64,000 nucleotides of DNA from Gottfriedia acidiceleris. GTDB lineage: Bacteria; Bacillota; Bacilli; Bacillales; Bacillaceae_G. The DNA lies in assembly GCF_004138285.1 (NCBI RefSeq), contig NZ_SCFN01000003.1:124001-188000 (forward strand), written 5' to 3'. The notes beneath the pieces were generated by a model, which had not been told where the DNA came from, ran no database searches, and was given only the letters and a program-made list of their open reading frames with translations. A program made the translations under genes and the position numbers. This document shows positions 36,659 to 45,869 of this stretch, one piece after another. How positions within the stretch are numbered: the first letter of the stretch is position 1; every line of letters begins with the position of its first letter.

Positions 36659-37852
36659 TTATTGAATAACGTTTAATTCGCGACCAACTTTTTCATAAAT
36701 AGCTAAAACTTCATCTAGCATTTCTTTAGTATGCGCAGCTGTTGGCATATTACGAATACGACCAGTTCCAAGTGGTACTGTTGGGAATACGATTGACTTC
36801 GCATAAACTCCCTCTTCGTATAGACGTTTAGAAAATTCTTGTGTAAGATTTTCGTCACCGATAATACATGGTGTAATTGGTGTTTCAGACTCACCAATAT
36901 TAAATCCAAGTTTTGATAATCCAGCTTTTAAGTAATCACCATTTTCCCAAAGCTTTTCAATTTTTTCTGGTTCTTCAGACATAATACGAATTGCTTCAAT
37001 ACAAGCAGCAGCATTTGCTGGTGTTAAAGAAGTAGAGAATAAGAAAGGACGTGCACGAACTTTTAACCAATCGATTAATTGTTGTGAACCAGCTACATAT
37101 CCACCTACAACTCCAACTGCTTTAGAAAGTGTACCAATTTGGAAATCAATTTTATCTGATAATCCAAAATGCTTAACTGTTCCAGCTCCTTTTCCCATAA
37201 CACCAGAACCATGAGCATCATCGATATATGTAATTAAGCCAAATTCTTCAGCAATTTTTACGATATCAGGAATATTTGCTACATCTCCATCCATAGAGAA
37301 AACACCATCTGCTATGTACATAACTTTCTCATATAAACCACAAGTTGTAGCTTCTTTTGCTTTTTCACGTAAATCATCCATATCTTGGTGTTTTACACGA
37401 ATAATTTTTGCCCCAGAAAGTCTGCAACCATCGATAATTGAAGCATGGTTTAATTCATCAGATAGAATTGCATCTTTCTTTGTCATTACTGCTGAAATAG
37501 CACCCATATTACAGTTAAAACCAGATTGGAATGCAATAGCAGCCTCTGTATGTTTAAATTCAGCAATCGCTTTTTCAAGTTGATCGTGGATATCCATCGT
37601 ACCATTAATCGTACGTACCGCTCCTGCACCAACTCCATATTTTTCAGTCGCTTCAATAGCAGCTTGTTTTAAACGAGGATGAGTCGCAAAACCAAGATAG
37701 TTATTTGAAGATAAATTTATAAATTGTTTACCACTAATTTGAATAGTAGCTTCGTTAGAACCTTCTAAAGAGTTAATCTCATTATAGAGCCCTTTCTCTT
37801 TTAACTCAGCTAATTGTGGAGTTAAAAATGCTTCTAATGTCTTGCTTGACAT
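36659..37852 (-). CDS. kbl: glycine C-acetyltransferase (2-amino-3-ketobutyrate CoA ligase)
   Basis: 397 residues, alpha-oxoamine synthase family. The PLP lysine is Lys244 ([16 protein letters not shown]) and YIDDAHGSG holds the cofactor aspartate. It makes glycine and acetyl-CoA from 2-amino-3-oxobutyrate. First gene of the kbl-tdh operon, with AAGGAG 9 nt before the ATG. Its relatives BioF and serine palmitoyltransferase are excluded by the partnership with tdh. Confidence 0.94.
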   Translation of the reverse strand: MSSKTLEAFLTPQLAELKEKGLYNEINSLEGSNEATIQISGKQFINLSSNNYLGFATHPRLKQAAIEATEKYGVGAGAVRTINGTMDIHDQLEKAIAEFKHTEAAIAFQSGFNCNMGAISAVMTKKDAILSDELNHASIIDGCRLSGAKIIRVKHQDMDDLREKAKEATTCGLYEKVMYIADGVFSMDGDVANIPDIVKIAEEFGLITYIDDAHGSGVMGKGAGTVKHFGLSDKIDFQIGTLSKAVGVVGGYVAGSQQLIDWLKVRARPFLFSTSLTPANAAACIEAIRIMSEEPEKIEKLWENGDYLKAGLSKLGFNIGESETPITPCIIGDENLTQEFSKRLYEEGVYAKSIVFPTVPLGTGRIRNMPTAAHTKEMLDEVLAIYEKVGRELNVIQ

Positions 37853-38192
37853 AAATACCAGCTCCTTAATTAAGTTTATTTATCTAAAAGGAGTAAGCCC
37901 CCATTTTATATCTATTATTTATTATTAAATAAATATAAAAAATTATCGTTTTATTATTTTCCATTTTTGTAAAAGAAAATTTTTTATGTATTGTTTAGGC
38001 TTTCCGAATTCAATTATAAATCGGTTACAATGCATTAGGAATACTTTTATTCAAAATTTATTCGAAAAAGGTTGAATTTAAATTATTATAAAAATTCATA
38101 TAATTCGAATATTATTCAATTTGTTTTTTTAGTAAAACATCTAGTGGTTAAAAAGGGAGTGAAGGAGAATCATGTCGATTTAAGTCTGGGTT
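37853..38192. other. intergenic region, kbl promoter area
   Basis: About 340 bp of very AT-rich DNA. I see no riboswitch, T-box or hairpin; the repeat array at 38193 follows. Confidence 0.4.
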
Positions 38193-38363
38193 GCAAATAA
38201 ATAGTTGAGAAGTACAAATAAATGATGAATTCCTACAAATAAACAGTGAACTGCAAATAATTTTCGAAAAACGCAATTAAATTTAGCATATCTGCAATTA
38301 AAATATGAAAACTGCAATTAAAATTAGCAAAACCACAATTAAATACCAAAGAATCGCAAATAA
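38193..38363 (+). repeat. nine-unit array of GCAAWTAA boxes, about 20.5-bp period
   Basis: Boxes [GA]CAA[AT]TAA start at 38193, 38214, 38235, 38253, 38273, 38294, 38314, 38335 and 38356. Spacings are 21, 21, 18, 20, 21, 20, 21 and 21 bp, close to two helical turns. The bases between boxes are not conserved. It is non-coding. A shorter copy with three boxes is at 59492. Confidence 0.8.
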
Positions 38364-38477
38364 AATAAAAAATTACCTAATTACTTATTTTCTCTAAAAA
38401 AGATCGTTAAAATAAAAAATCCTGGATTTAGCTCAAATAATGATTCCAAAACACTCGTACAATCTATTTTATACATT

Positions 38478-38525
38478 AAAAAGGGGCGCCTATTTGTCAA
38501 TTAACTCAACACTTAAGACAGCCCC
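38478..38525 (-). terminator. terminator-like palindromic element, copy A
   Basis: Read on the minus strand it starts GGGGCTGTCT and ends GCGCCCC, then five T. It lies about 70 bp downstream of the MFS gene and can terminate it. It shares its first ten bases and its inner GTTAA centre with the element at 59559. Confidence 0.65.
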
Positions 38526-38593
38526 ATAAAAATATAAATTATTTTTTCACAAAACTAAGTAATAAAATTTGTTTCAATTATAAATTCGTCCAT

Positions 38594-39784
38594 TTAGGCT
38601 CTAATTTGTGTGCCAACACCCTGTCTAACTTTCTTTTCATTCATTAAATAACGTGATAATCCAAATGTTATGATTAAAGAAACAAAAACAGGAATTGAAC
38701 CCATCCATGTAATTGAACGGATGGACAATTGACTGACTGCAAGCCCTCCGATTGCTGCACCAAATGCAAAGCCTAATTGCATCATTGATTGATTCAAACC
38801 TAATAAAACATCAGATGATTTAGGCGAAATTGTTGCTAAATTAAATTGTTGTGTTGCACCAGATGACCAACCAGAAAATGACCATAATGTAAGGATAATA
38901 ATCACTGTATTGATTGAACTAGAAATGAGAGATAATAATAAAATCGATAAAATATTAAGTACTAGTCCTCGTTTTAAAGTAAGCGAAATTCCCCACTTGT
39001 CTGCACTGAATCCTCCGAATTTAGATCCAAATAAACTTGCTATACCAAGTATTAATAAAGCAAAACTTAAAACGTGATCGCTCATCTTAGTAGTTTGAAT
39101 GAGGTACGGTGATAAATACGTAAATACAATTCCATATCCGCTCATTAAGAAAAAAGTAATCGATAAAGCTAATGCAATTTTTGGTTGTTTAATCAGTGAA
39201 ATTTGTTGCAATAATGGAATCGGTTGATCACCCATTGTTTGTGGTATTGTCTTAACGATAACTGCTAAAGAGATTAAAACGAATATTGCAACTCCAAGAA
39301 AGACGAATCTCCAATCATAGGCAGCTGCTATAAATCTGCCAATTGGGACCCCAATGATCAGTGAAGCTGTAAATCCCATGACAACAGTGGCAATTGAACT
39401 TGCCTTTTTATCTGCTGGTGCGATCTTTGCAGCCAAGCTTAGTACTGTTACAACAGTAACTCCTGCACTTAACGCCATTATAATGCGCGCAACCATAAAC
39501 AAACCGTAACCAGGTGCAATTACTGCTAATAAATTACCTAAAATAAATACGCTTAAAGAAAATAGAAGTAATTTTCGGCGTTCCATTTTAGCTAATACAG
39601 CCATTAAAATCGGTGTACCGATCGCATAGATTAATGAATACACCGTAATTAGTTGTCCAGCAGCTTCAATCGAAATACCTAATTCATTGGCCATTTTATC
39701 TAAGATTCCGGAAATAACATATTGTGAAGTTCCAACTAAAAAACTAATCATTGCTAAAATATAAATTTTTCCTTTATTCGTCAT
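38594..39784 (-). CDS. MFS efflux transporter (DHA1-type)
   Basis: 396 residues, 12 helices. Motif A-like loop VLAKMERRKLLLFSLSVFIL and the antiporter motif C-like stretch ASLIIGVPIGRFI in helix 5 support a drug/sugar efflux pump of the DHA1 type (AraJ/YdhL-like). AAAGGAAT precedes the ATG. It carries its own copy of the ArsR dyad at 39809, so it belongs to the same regulon as the Old Yellow Enzyme gene. Confidence 0.88.
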   Translation of the reverse strand: MTNKGKIYILAMISFLVGTSQYVISGILDKMANELGISIEAAGQLITVYSLIYAIGTPILMAVLAKMERRKLLLFSLSVFILGNLLAVIAPGYGLFMVARIIMALSAGVTVVTVLSLAAKIAPADKKASSIATVVMGFTASLIIGVPIGRFIAAAYDWRFVFLGVAIFVLISLAVIVKTIPQTMGDQPIPLLQQISLIKQPKIALALSITFFLMSGYGIVFTYLSPYLIQTTKMSDHVLSFALLILGIASLFGSKFGGFSADKWGISLTLKRGLVLNILSILLLSLISSSINTVIIILTLWSFSGWSSGATQQFNLATISPKSSDVLLGLNQSMMQLGFAFGAAIGGLAVSQLSIRSITWMGSIPVFVSLIITFGLSRYLMNEKKVRQGVGTQIRA

Positions 39785-39808
39785 AAATTAATTCCTTTCA
39801 ACATAATT

Positions 39809-39828
39809 TGATATTTCTACAAATACCG
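39809..39828 (-). promoter_or_regulatory. ArsR-type operator upstream of the MFS gene
   Basis: TGATATTTCTACAAATACCG, a near-perfect 20-bp dyad, 25 bp upstream of the start. Same consensus GTATTTCTAnAAATA as the sites at 41023 and 41373. Confidence 0.7.
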
Positions 39829-39898
39829 AAATATCGGATTTTAGAAAAGGAAGCTATATGATTAGCTCCCTTCCTTCTATCTACTAAAAAATCTAAAC

Positions 39899-40999
39899 TT
39901 AGATTAGAACATTCAGATGCTTTTTAACATCATATTCTTCAATTGCTTCACCATTTTTCAATCGATGTAAAAGATCTGGATTCGAAATTAGAGGACGCCC
40001 GAACGCGGCAACATCAATTGTTCCTTCAACGATCGCTTTTTCTGCCATTTCAGGATTTAACGTTCCTACTCCAACGATAATTCCATCCCAGTACTTTCTA
40101 ACAAGCTGATGCATCGTTTTACCATCTGCAAGTATACGATCAAATTGCATAATTGATGGGTGCAATAAAGTTGCGCCAACTTCTTTGAATGCTTCAATGA
40201 ATGTACGAATTGCGTAATCTGGATCTTCCCACATATAGCCCGGAATATCAGCTTTATGAGCAGAAAATCGAATCATCGTTCTTTCAGTACCAATGGCTTC
40301 TATAACTGCTTTTATTACTTCCTTCATGAAAGTTAATCTTTGTGGAAGATCACCGCCGTATTGATCTGTACGATGATTTGTAATATCTGAATTAAATTGA
40401 TCGATTAAGTATCCATGTGCAGCGTGAATTTCGACTCCATCAAAACCAGCTTCAATCGCATTTTTAGCAGCTTGAGCATATTGATTGATTACTTCTTTAA
40501 TATCCTGGGTAGTCATTTCTTCAGGTATATCATATGGCTTACGAAAACGAGAAACTAATCCTTCTGCAGGAATGGCTGATGGTGCTTGTGGTGGCATATT
40601 TCCAGCAAGCTCATGATGAGATAAGCGTCCTACATGCCAGATTTGTGATATCATTGTGCCACCCTCTTTATGAACAGCATCAGTTACTTTTTTCCAAGCT
40701 TTAATTTGAGCCTCCGAATAAATTCCTGGAATACCTGGGTAACCTTTACCACGTGGACTAATAACTGTTCCTTCAGAAATAATCAAACCTACGCCATCTG
40801 CAGCTCGTTTACGATAATATTCAACTACATCTTCTCCAACTACACCTGTTTGATCATCTGCAAAACTTCTTGTTAATGGAGCCATTGCAGTACGACTACG
40901 TAAATTCCAAGCACCTATTTTTACTGGTTCAAAAAGTTTACTTTCTAGACCATTTTCTAATTTTCCCCAACTAGTATCATCTTTGCTTATTAAACTCAT
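39899..40999 (-). CDS. NADH:flavin oxidoreductase, Old Yellow Enzyme family
   Basis: 366 residues from an ATG with AAGGGGG 8 nt upstream. FMN-barrel signatures: RTAMAPLTRSFAD, SQIWHVGRLSH, GFDGVEIHAAHGYLIDQFNS and VAAFGRPLISNPDL. The His pair usual for activating enones is replaced in part, as in other NemA-like members. Such enzymes reduce activated alkenes, nitroesters or N-ethylmaleimide. Downstream of the ArsR gene, with its own operator copy, it probably answers an electrophile or quinone-type signal. Confidence 0.9.
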   Translation of the reverse strand: MSLISKDDTSWGKLENGLESKLFEPVKIGAWNLRSRTAMAPLTRSFADDQTGVVGEDVVEYYRKRAADGVGLIISEGTVISPRGKGYPGIPGIYSEAQIKAWKKVTDAVHKEGGTMISQIWHVGRLSHHELAGNMPPQAPSAIPAEGLVSRFRKPYDIPEEMTTQDIKEVINQYAQAAKNAIEAGFDGVEIHAAHGYLIDQFNSDITNHRTDQYGGDLPQRLTFMKEVIKAVIEAIGTERTMIRFSAHKADIPGYMWEDPDYAIRTFIEAFKEVGATLLHPSIMQFDRILADGKTMHQLVRKYWDGIIVGVGTLNPEMAEKAIVEGTIDVAAFGRPLISNPDLLHRLKNGEAIEEYDVKKHLNVLI

Positions 41000-41022
41000 A
41001 TTCAATTCCCCCTTAAATTATT

Positions 41023-41042
41023 CGGTATTTCTATAAATACTG
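41023..41042 (-). promoter_or_regulatory. ArsR-type operator upstream of the OYE gene
   Basis: CGGTATTTCTATAAATACTG, a 20-bp dyad, 24 bp upstream of the OYE start. Confidence 0.7.
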
Positions 41043-41073
41043 AAATAGAAAGTAAAATTATACCGCTTTATTT

Positions 41074-41340
41074 TTAAAGTAAAGCGGGTGCATATTTTTC
41101 CAAAACTTCTCGTTGTAAACTATAGTATCTGAAGGTTCCTTCTTTGCGGACTGTTAACAAACCGCAATCAAGTAATGGTTTTAAATGATGTGTCAATGTA
41201 GAATTGGCCGATACTTTTATTTGATTTTTCATTTCTGAACAAGCTAATTCAGATTGCTTAGCAAGTACTTTAACAATTTGCAATCGAGTTGATTCTCCTA
41301 GTGCCTTATAAACCTTTACTGCAATATCATCGTTCACCAC
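41074..41340 (-). CDS. ArsR-family transcriptional regulator
   Basis: 88 residues, winged HTH: ALGESTRLQIVKVL, SANSTLTHHLKPLLDCGLL and the wing KEGTFRYYSL. The classical metal-binding ELCVCD motif on the recognition helix is absent (ELACSEM keeps one Cys), so the inducer is probably not arsenic; Cys27-area and Cys60-area thiols could sense electrophiles. GTG start behind GAGGGGG. It likely represses itself, the OYE and the MFS gene through the three identical dyads. Confidence 0.88.
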   Translation of the reverse strand: MVNDDIAVKVYKALGESTRLQIVKVLAKQSELACSEMKNQIKVSANSTLTHHLKPLLDCGLLTVRKEGTFRYYSLQREVLEKYAPALL

Positions 41341-41372
41341 TTTAACCCCCTCTCAAAGACCAGTACTTATTT

Positions 41373-41392
41373 CAGTATTTCTAGAAATATTG
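41373..41392 (-). promoter_or_regulatory. ArsR-type operator upstream of arsR
   Basis: CAGTATTTCTAGAAATATTG, a 20-bp dyad, 32 bp before the arsR start. Between here and 41600 I see nothing further. Confidence 0.7.
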
Positions 41393-41606
41393 TATTTTAA
41401 CTAATTTATTATGTCAAGAGACATGATCCATAAATATAAAAAAGAATTTGGCTAATTAAAGAGCATTTAGAAATTATTTATTTAATTTTAGAGTGTTGAT
41501 TTTTTTCAGGAATATAAGTTTGCACGAAATACATAAACTACTCGTTGATGAACAATTCCGGAAAGTATACATTGTACTGTATATTGTATTTTTTGCGAGA
41601 AATTCA

Positions 41607-41643
41607 AAAACCCACAAGGGAATTAATTCCTTGTAGGTTTTTT
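41607..41643 (-). terminator. intrinsic terminator of ilvA
   Basis: Minus strand AACCTACAAGGAATT pairs with AATTCCCTTGTGGGTT (minor mismatches), T-rich tail, about 35 bp beyond the ilvA stop. Confidence 0.75.
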
Positions 41644-41677
41644 CACTATACTATTTAATGAGATCAATCCGAAAAGT

Positions 41678-42937
41678 CTAAATAAGTAAATTAAACAATG
41701 TTGGGTTATTGTTTATTTCCATGAATTGAATTTCATGACAATTCATTCTCTCAATTAATGCTTTGTAATCGGATTTATTGGCCAATTCTATTCCAACTAG
41801 TGCTGGCCCATTGTCCTTATTGTTTTTCTTTGTATATTCAAATCTCGTTATGTCATCGTTTGGTCCTAATACTTTATCAAGAAATTCACGTAAAGCGCCA
41901 GATCGTTGTGGAAAGTTGATGATAAAATAATGCTTTAGTCCTTCATGAATTAAAGACCTTTCTTTTATTTCTTGAAGTCGGTCAATATCATTATTCCCAC
42001 CAGATACGATGCAAACGACATTCTTTCCTTTTATTTCATCTTTAAATAATTCTAAAGCTGATACAGACATAGCTCCAGCGGGCTCTGCAATTATTGCATT
42101 TTTATTATATAGCTCTAAAATAGTTGTACAAATCTCACCTTCTGGAATAGCGACAACTTGATCAAGTACATCTCTACAGATTTCATAAGTTAAATATCCA
42201 ACTTGGCCAACCGCTGCTCCATCAACAAATTTCTCAATAAAAGGTAAAGTTACAACTCTTCCATTTGCAATCGATTCGGCCATTGAAGCAGCACCCATCG
42301 GCTCTACGCCAATCACCTTAGTTGAAGGACTAATTCCTTTTATGTATGTTCCAACTCCAGAGCTTAATCCACCTCCGCCGATTGCTACGAATAGATAATC
42401 TACTGGACGGTCAATTTCATTTAAAATTTCAACTGCTACAGTACCTTGACCTGCAATTACATCTGGATCATCAAATGGATGAATAAATGTCATTTGATTT
42501 TCATTGCAATAAGTTTGTGCATTTTGATGTGCAATGTCAAAGGTGTCACCGATTAATATAACTTCAACAAATGGTCCACCAAAGAATTTCACTTGAGATA
42601 CTTTTTGATTTGGTGTTGTTGATGGCATAAATATTTTCGCATACACTTGCAATTGATTACATGTATACGCCACTCCTTGAGCATGATTGCCTGCACTTGC
42701 ACAAACAACCCCTTTTTGTCTTTCTTCATAAGACAAGTTGCTAATTTTGTAATATGCTCCTCTAAGCTTAAATGAGCGGATTATTTGTAAATCCTCTCGC
42801 TTTAAAAATACGTTACAATCATATTTTTCACTAAGCATTGTACTAATCTGCAAAGGTGTTTTATTCGTAACTTCTTTTAACGTATTATAGGCAACTAAAA
42901 TATCCTCAATCTTAACAGTATTTTTTACTTTCTCCAT
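41678..42937 (-). CDS. ilvA: threonine dehydratase (biosynthetic, IlvA)
   Basis: 419 residues. The catalytic PLP domain (~1-320) has Lys57 in RSFKLRGAYYKISN and VAIGGGGLSSGVG. A C-terminal ACT-like regulatory domain (~328-419) begins HYFIINFPQRSGALREFL. It makes 2-oxobutyrate for isoleucine synthesis. The length equals B. subtilis IlvA. Start at ATG 42937, with AGGT 6 nt upstream. No T-box leader is visible in the ~240 bp before it, which is unusual for an isoleucine gene but normal for a solitary ilvA. Confidence 0.92.
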   Translation of the reverse strand: MEKVKNTVKIEDILVAYNTLKEVTNKTPLQISTMLSEKYDCNVFLKREDLQIIRSFKLRGAYYKISNLSYEERQKGVVCASAGNHAQGVAYTCNQLQVYAKIFMPSTTPNQKVSQVKFFGGPFVEVILIGDTFDIAHQNAQTYCNENQMTFIHPFDDPDVIAGQGTVAVEILNEIDRPVDYLFVAIGGGGLSSGVGTYIKGISPSTKVIGVEPMGAASMAESIANGRVVTLPFIEKFVDGAAVGQVGYLTYEICRDVLDQVVAIPEGEICTTILELYNKNAIIAEPAGAMSVSALELFKDEIKGKNVVCIVSGGNNDIDRLQEIKERSLIHEGLKHYFIINFPQRSGALREFLDKVLGPNDDITRFEYTKKNNKDNGPALVGIELANKSDYKALIERMNCHEIQFMEINNNPTLFNLLI

Positions 42938-43176
42938 ATTACTACCTACCCTTTGCATTTTTTTTATATAAATTCCATTATATTAAAAGTTAATTAATAA
43001 ATAAACAGAAAATTCAATTTTCTAATGAAAGTTTTATGTCAATTTACATGAATGAAATAAAATGTTCCTAACATTGGTTCTTACATTGTAATTGGCAGTA
43101 ATACACTAGTTATCATTTTCAGTAGGATATGCTATCATTTTTATATTAAATATATAGATATTAGGTGATTTATAAA

Positions 43177-44058
43177 ATGGAAAATCAATCTTTATTATTA
43201 ATTGATGGCTTTAACTTATTAAGTAGAGGTTATTTTGCAACTTCTTATGGTAGAAGTGATGAACAACTTTCTAAGACGAAAGATGGCGTTTATATAAATG
43301 CATTAAGAGTATTTATTCCAAAGCTTTTTAACTTAATTAAAGAGCATGACATTACTCATCTTGCAATTACTTGGGATGTAAAACGTGAAGAAACTGATCG
43401 TCGTAATAAATATGATTTTTATAAAGCAACTCGTGGAGAATTACCAACGCCACTTATCGAACAATATTTCACTTTAAAAACAGCATTAGAAGAAATCGGT
43501 ATTGCTCAACTAGAAATGGCACCATATGAAGCAGATGATTTAATGGGTACCTTATCAAATAATTGGTCTAATTCTGTTAAAAATAAATGCTATATTTATA
43601 GTAATGATCGAGACTTACTACAATTAATAAACGAGCATACATCTCAAATCATTGCCCAAAAAACTGGTGAAATTGTATACTCCCTAGAGCACTTCAATAA
43701 TGATTATGGTATCCATCCGAAACAGTGGGTTGATGTAAAAGCATTATTAGGTGATTCTAGTGATAATATTCCTGGTTGCCCTGGAGTAGGAGAAAAATCG
43801 GCTATTCCATTAATTCAACTTTATAACTCAGTTGAAGAATTGTATGAGAATATGGAAAATCTTGATTCAAAATTTAATCGCTACAAAAAGAAATTAGAAG
43901 CTGGTAAGGACTCTACTTTTATTAGTAAAGAGCTTTCTGCCATTACAATTGATATACCTCATTTTGCTGAATATACATTTGAGGATTTAAAAATTAATAT
44001 TGATGAAGAAAAATTGTCACTTAAGCTTGAGGAATTAGAAATTCGTGTAAAGCGATAA
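43177..44058 (+). CDS. 5'-3' exonuclease (Pol I N-terminal domain type, YpcP-like)
   Basis: 293 residues. LLLIDGFNLLSRGYFAT, MAPYEADDLMGTLS and SNDRDLLQLI hold the metal-binding carboxylates. The helix-hairpin-helix LGDSSDNIPGCPGVGEKSA binds DNA. It is the stand-alone flap/RNA-primer nuclease found in Bacillus beside full DNA polymerase I. The ATG at 43177 has AGGTGAT 9 nt upstream. It probably shares a transcript with the next gene, 38 bp downstream. Confidence 0.92.
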   Translation: MENQSLLLIDGFNLLSRGYFATSYGRSDEQLSKTKDGVYINALRVFIPKLFNLIKEHDITHLAITWDVKREETDRRNKYDFYKATRGELPTPLIEQYFTLKTALEEIGIAQLEMAPYEADDLMGTLSNNWSNSVKNKCYIYSNDRDLLQLINEHTSQIIAQKTGEIVYSLEHFNNDYGIHPKQWVDVKALLGDSSDNIPGCPGVGEKSAIPLIQLYNSVEELYENMENLDSKFNRYKKKLEAGKDSTFISKELSAITIDIPHFAEYTFEDLKINIDEEKLSLKLEELEIRVKR

Positions 44059-44096
44059 AAGTCATAAATCTTATATATAATTTAGGAGAAATATAA

Positions 44097-44861
44097 ATGT
44101 CTGAGTATTGGAATGCGTATTTTAGTTATATAAATGATAAACCTGCTACTGTAGTATTAGATATGGAAGTTACTGAAGAAGTAAACATTGAAGATTATCC
44201 AACTGTTGTTTGTATAAAACTACAATTAAAAAATCCAGACGAACGAGGTTTTCCTAGTAAACATGAATTAAAAGTTTTAGAAAAAGTTAATAAGGATATT
44301 GATAAACGAATTAGTCCAAAACTTTACCTTAATGTTGGACGAATTACGACTGATGGTTTTAGAGAACTTGTTTATTATACTTCGGAACAAGATCCTAAAA
44401 TGCTTATTGAAGTTGCTGATCAAATCATTGAAGCGAATGATTACGAATTTGAAGTGTATGGTATTGACGAAGAGGAACAATGGGAATATTATTTCGACTT
44501 TCTTTATCCAAATCAATACCATCTTCAGCATATAAGCAATGCTGAATTAATTGAGCAATTACAAAAATCAGGTGACAAATTAAAATCACCTCGTAAAGTC
44601 GAACATTTCATTCTATTTAATGATGAAATAAAGATTAATGAGTTTATTAGAGAAATAGCAAAAGAAGGTTTTAATTTTGAAGAAAAGTATTCAAATATTG
44701 ATGAAGATTTAGATGAGGAGTATGAATTTACCGTACGTATTTCCAGAATAGATCATGTTGATTTAGATAGCATAGATGAACTAACTGATTTCTTAATCGA
44801 AACTTCAGAGCATTTCGGTGGTAATTATGATGGATGGGAAACTCTTGTTATTAAAGGATAA
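44097..44861 (+). CDS. DUF695-RraB fusion protein
   Basis: 254 residues. The N-terminal ~130 residues match DUF695 (SEYWNAYFSYINDKPATVVLD). Residues ~150-254 match the RraB/DUF1260 fold, ending in the signature HFGGNYDGWETLVI. E. coli RraB inhibits RNase E, which Bacillus lacks; the partner here may be RNase Y or J or may not be an RNase. AGGAGA lies 7 nt before the ATG. It follows a nuclease gene. Confidence 0.82.
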   Translation: MSEYWNAYFSYINDKPATVVLDMEVTEEVNIEDYPTVVCIKLQLKNPDERGFPSKHELKVLEKVNKDIDKRISPKLYLNVGRITTDGFRELVYYTSEQDPKMLIEVADQIIEANDYEFEVYGIDEEEQWEYYFDFLYPNQYHLQHISNAELIEQLQKSGDKLKSPRKVEHFILFNDEIKINEFIREIAKEGFNFEEKYSNIDEDLDEEYEFTVRISRIDHVDLDSIDELTDFLIETSEHFGGNYDGWETLVIKG

Positions 44862-44905
44862 ATATTAAATTCAAAATTTAAAATATGCCCTAATAAATAT
44901 ATACA

Positions 44906-44953
44906 AAAGAACACTACAGTTTTTGAATAACTAAAAAAGTAGTGTTCTTTTTA
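44906..44953 (+). terminator. intrinsic terminator
   Basis: AAAGAACACTAC and GTAGTGTTCTTT (12 bp, 21-nt loop), followed by TTTAA. Confidence 0.88.
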
Positions 44954-45004
44954 ATTTAATAATTTGTTTGCTTAGTTGAATTTAATCTTTTGGTACCAAC
45001 TTTT

Positions 45005-45553
45005 TTATTCAACATCCCACAAACGTTTACAATCAAACTCATTATTCTTACACTTCAAAAGATAAATATCAGGATTGCTTAATTTTTTCCAATTCTCAAA
45101 ACCAAATTCTTTGTTAAACTGTTTTAAAATTAAAGACATCAAATTTCCATGAGTTACAACGATTGTAATTTGATTTTCACTTTTGATGATATCATCTATT
45201 ACGCTTATTGCACGATTAGTAGCTTCTTGACTTGATTCGCCACCATCAAATTTCAATTCCATATCTTCAAATGTGGCTTCTAATTTTTCAAGCCAGTCAG
45301 GTAAATCAATCGAGCTTAGCTTACGTTCAGACAGTCGCTCATCGAGAACAATATCTATTTTCTTTTCATTACTCGTCGGTTCAATTGATTGAATTGCACG
45401 AAAAAAAGGGCTTGAAATAATTTGGTCAATTTTAATCTTTGAGAAAAAATCACCTAAATGCTTAGCCTGTATTATACCTCGCTTCGTTAGATTCGCCTCA
45501 TATGGCTGTCCTTCTGCTTCACAGTGTCTAATTAAATAAATCTCTTTTTCCAT
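45005..45553 (-). CDS. histidine phosphatase family protein
   Basis: 182 residues. Catalytic motif LIRHCEAEG (Arg9, His10; the usual RHG is RHC here), SSPFFRAIQS with the second Arg, a Glu in ERLSERKLS and the second His in VVTHGNL. This is the phosphoglycerate-mutase-like fold; most such small members are phosphatases of unknown substrate. AGGAGC precedes the ATG. Confidence 0.88.
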   Translation of the reverse strand: MEKEIYLIRHCEAEGQPYEANLTKRGIIQAKHLGDFFSKIKIDQIISSPFFRAIQSIEPTSNEKKIDIVLDERLSERKLSSIDLPDWLEKLEATFEDMELKFDGGESSQEATNRAISVIDDIIKSENQITIVVTHGNLMSLILKQFNKEFGFENWKKLSNPDIYLLKCKNNEFDCKRLWDVE

Positions 45554-45869
45554 TTTATCTGCTCCTACTTAGCATTAATTGATTGAATTTACAAATTTAC
45601 TCTCTATTTTCTTATATTATCATTAACCATCCAATTTTTGATAATTGAATTTTCTGATTTCCTTCATAGAACAGTTTAATTAAAGGTTTCTTATAAATGT
45701 AAATGTAGATTATTGATGACGATCTGAATTGAATGTATTATTTAAATTACAACAATCATTCGGGAAAGTAATTACATTTATCAAATAACAATTTGGAGAT
45801 CATTGAAATTAAAGAATTTTTGATAATAAGAAATATCATTTTCATGGCAAATCGAGGAGTTTTTAAGAA
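45554..45869. other. intergenic region between divergent genes
   Basis: 316 bp, AT-rich. It must hold the promoters of the phosphatase and MerR genes. I find no dyad of the MerR spacing that I would call. Confidence 0.4.

Noticed and set aside
38193..38363. The regularly spaced boxes looked at first like a CRISPR array.
   Set aside because: Only eight bases are conserved per unit, the units are ~20 bp in all, there are no spacers of 30 bp or more and no cas genes.
42938..43176. Looked for a T-box leader before ilvA.
   Set aside because: No GGTGGNACC-type T-box sequence or leader terminator is visible in this stretch.
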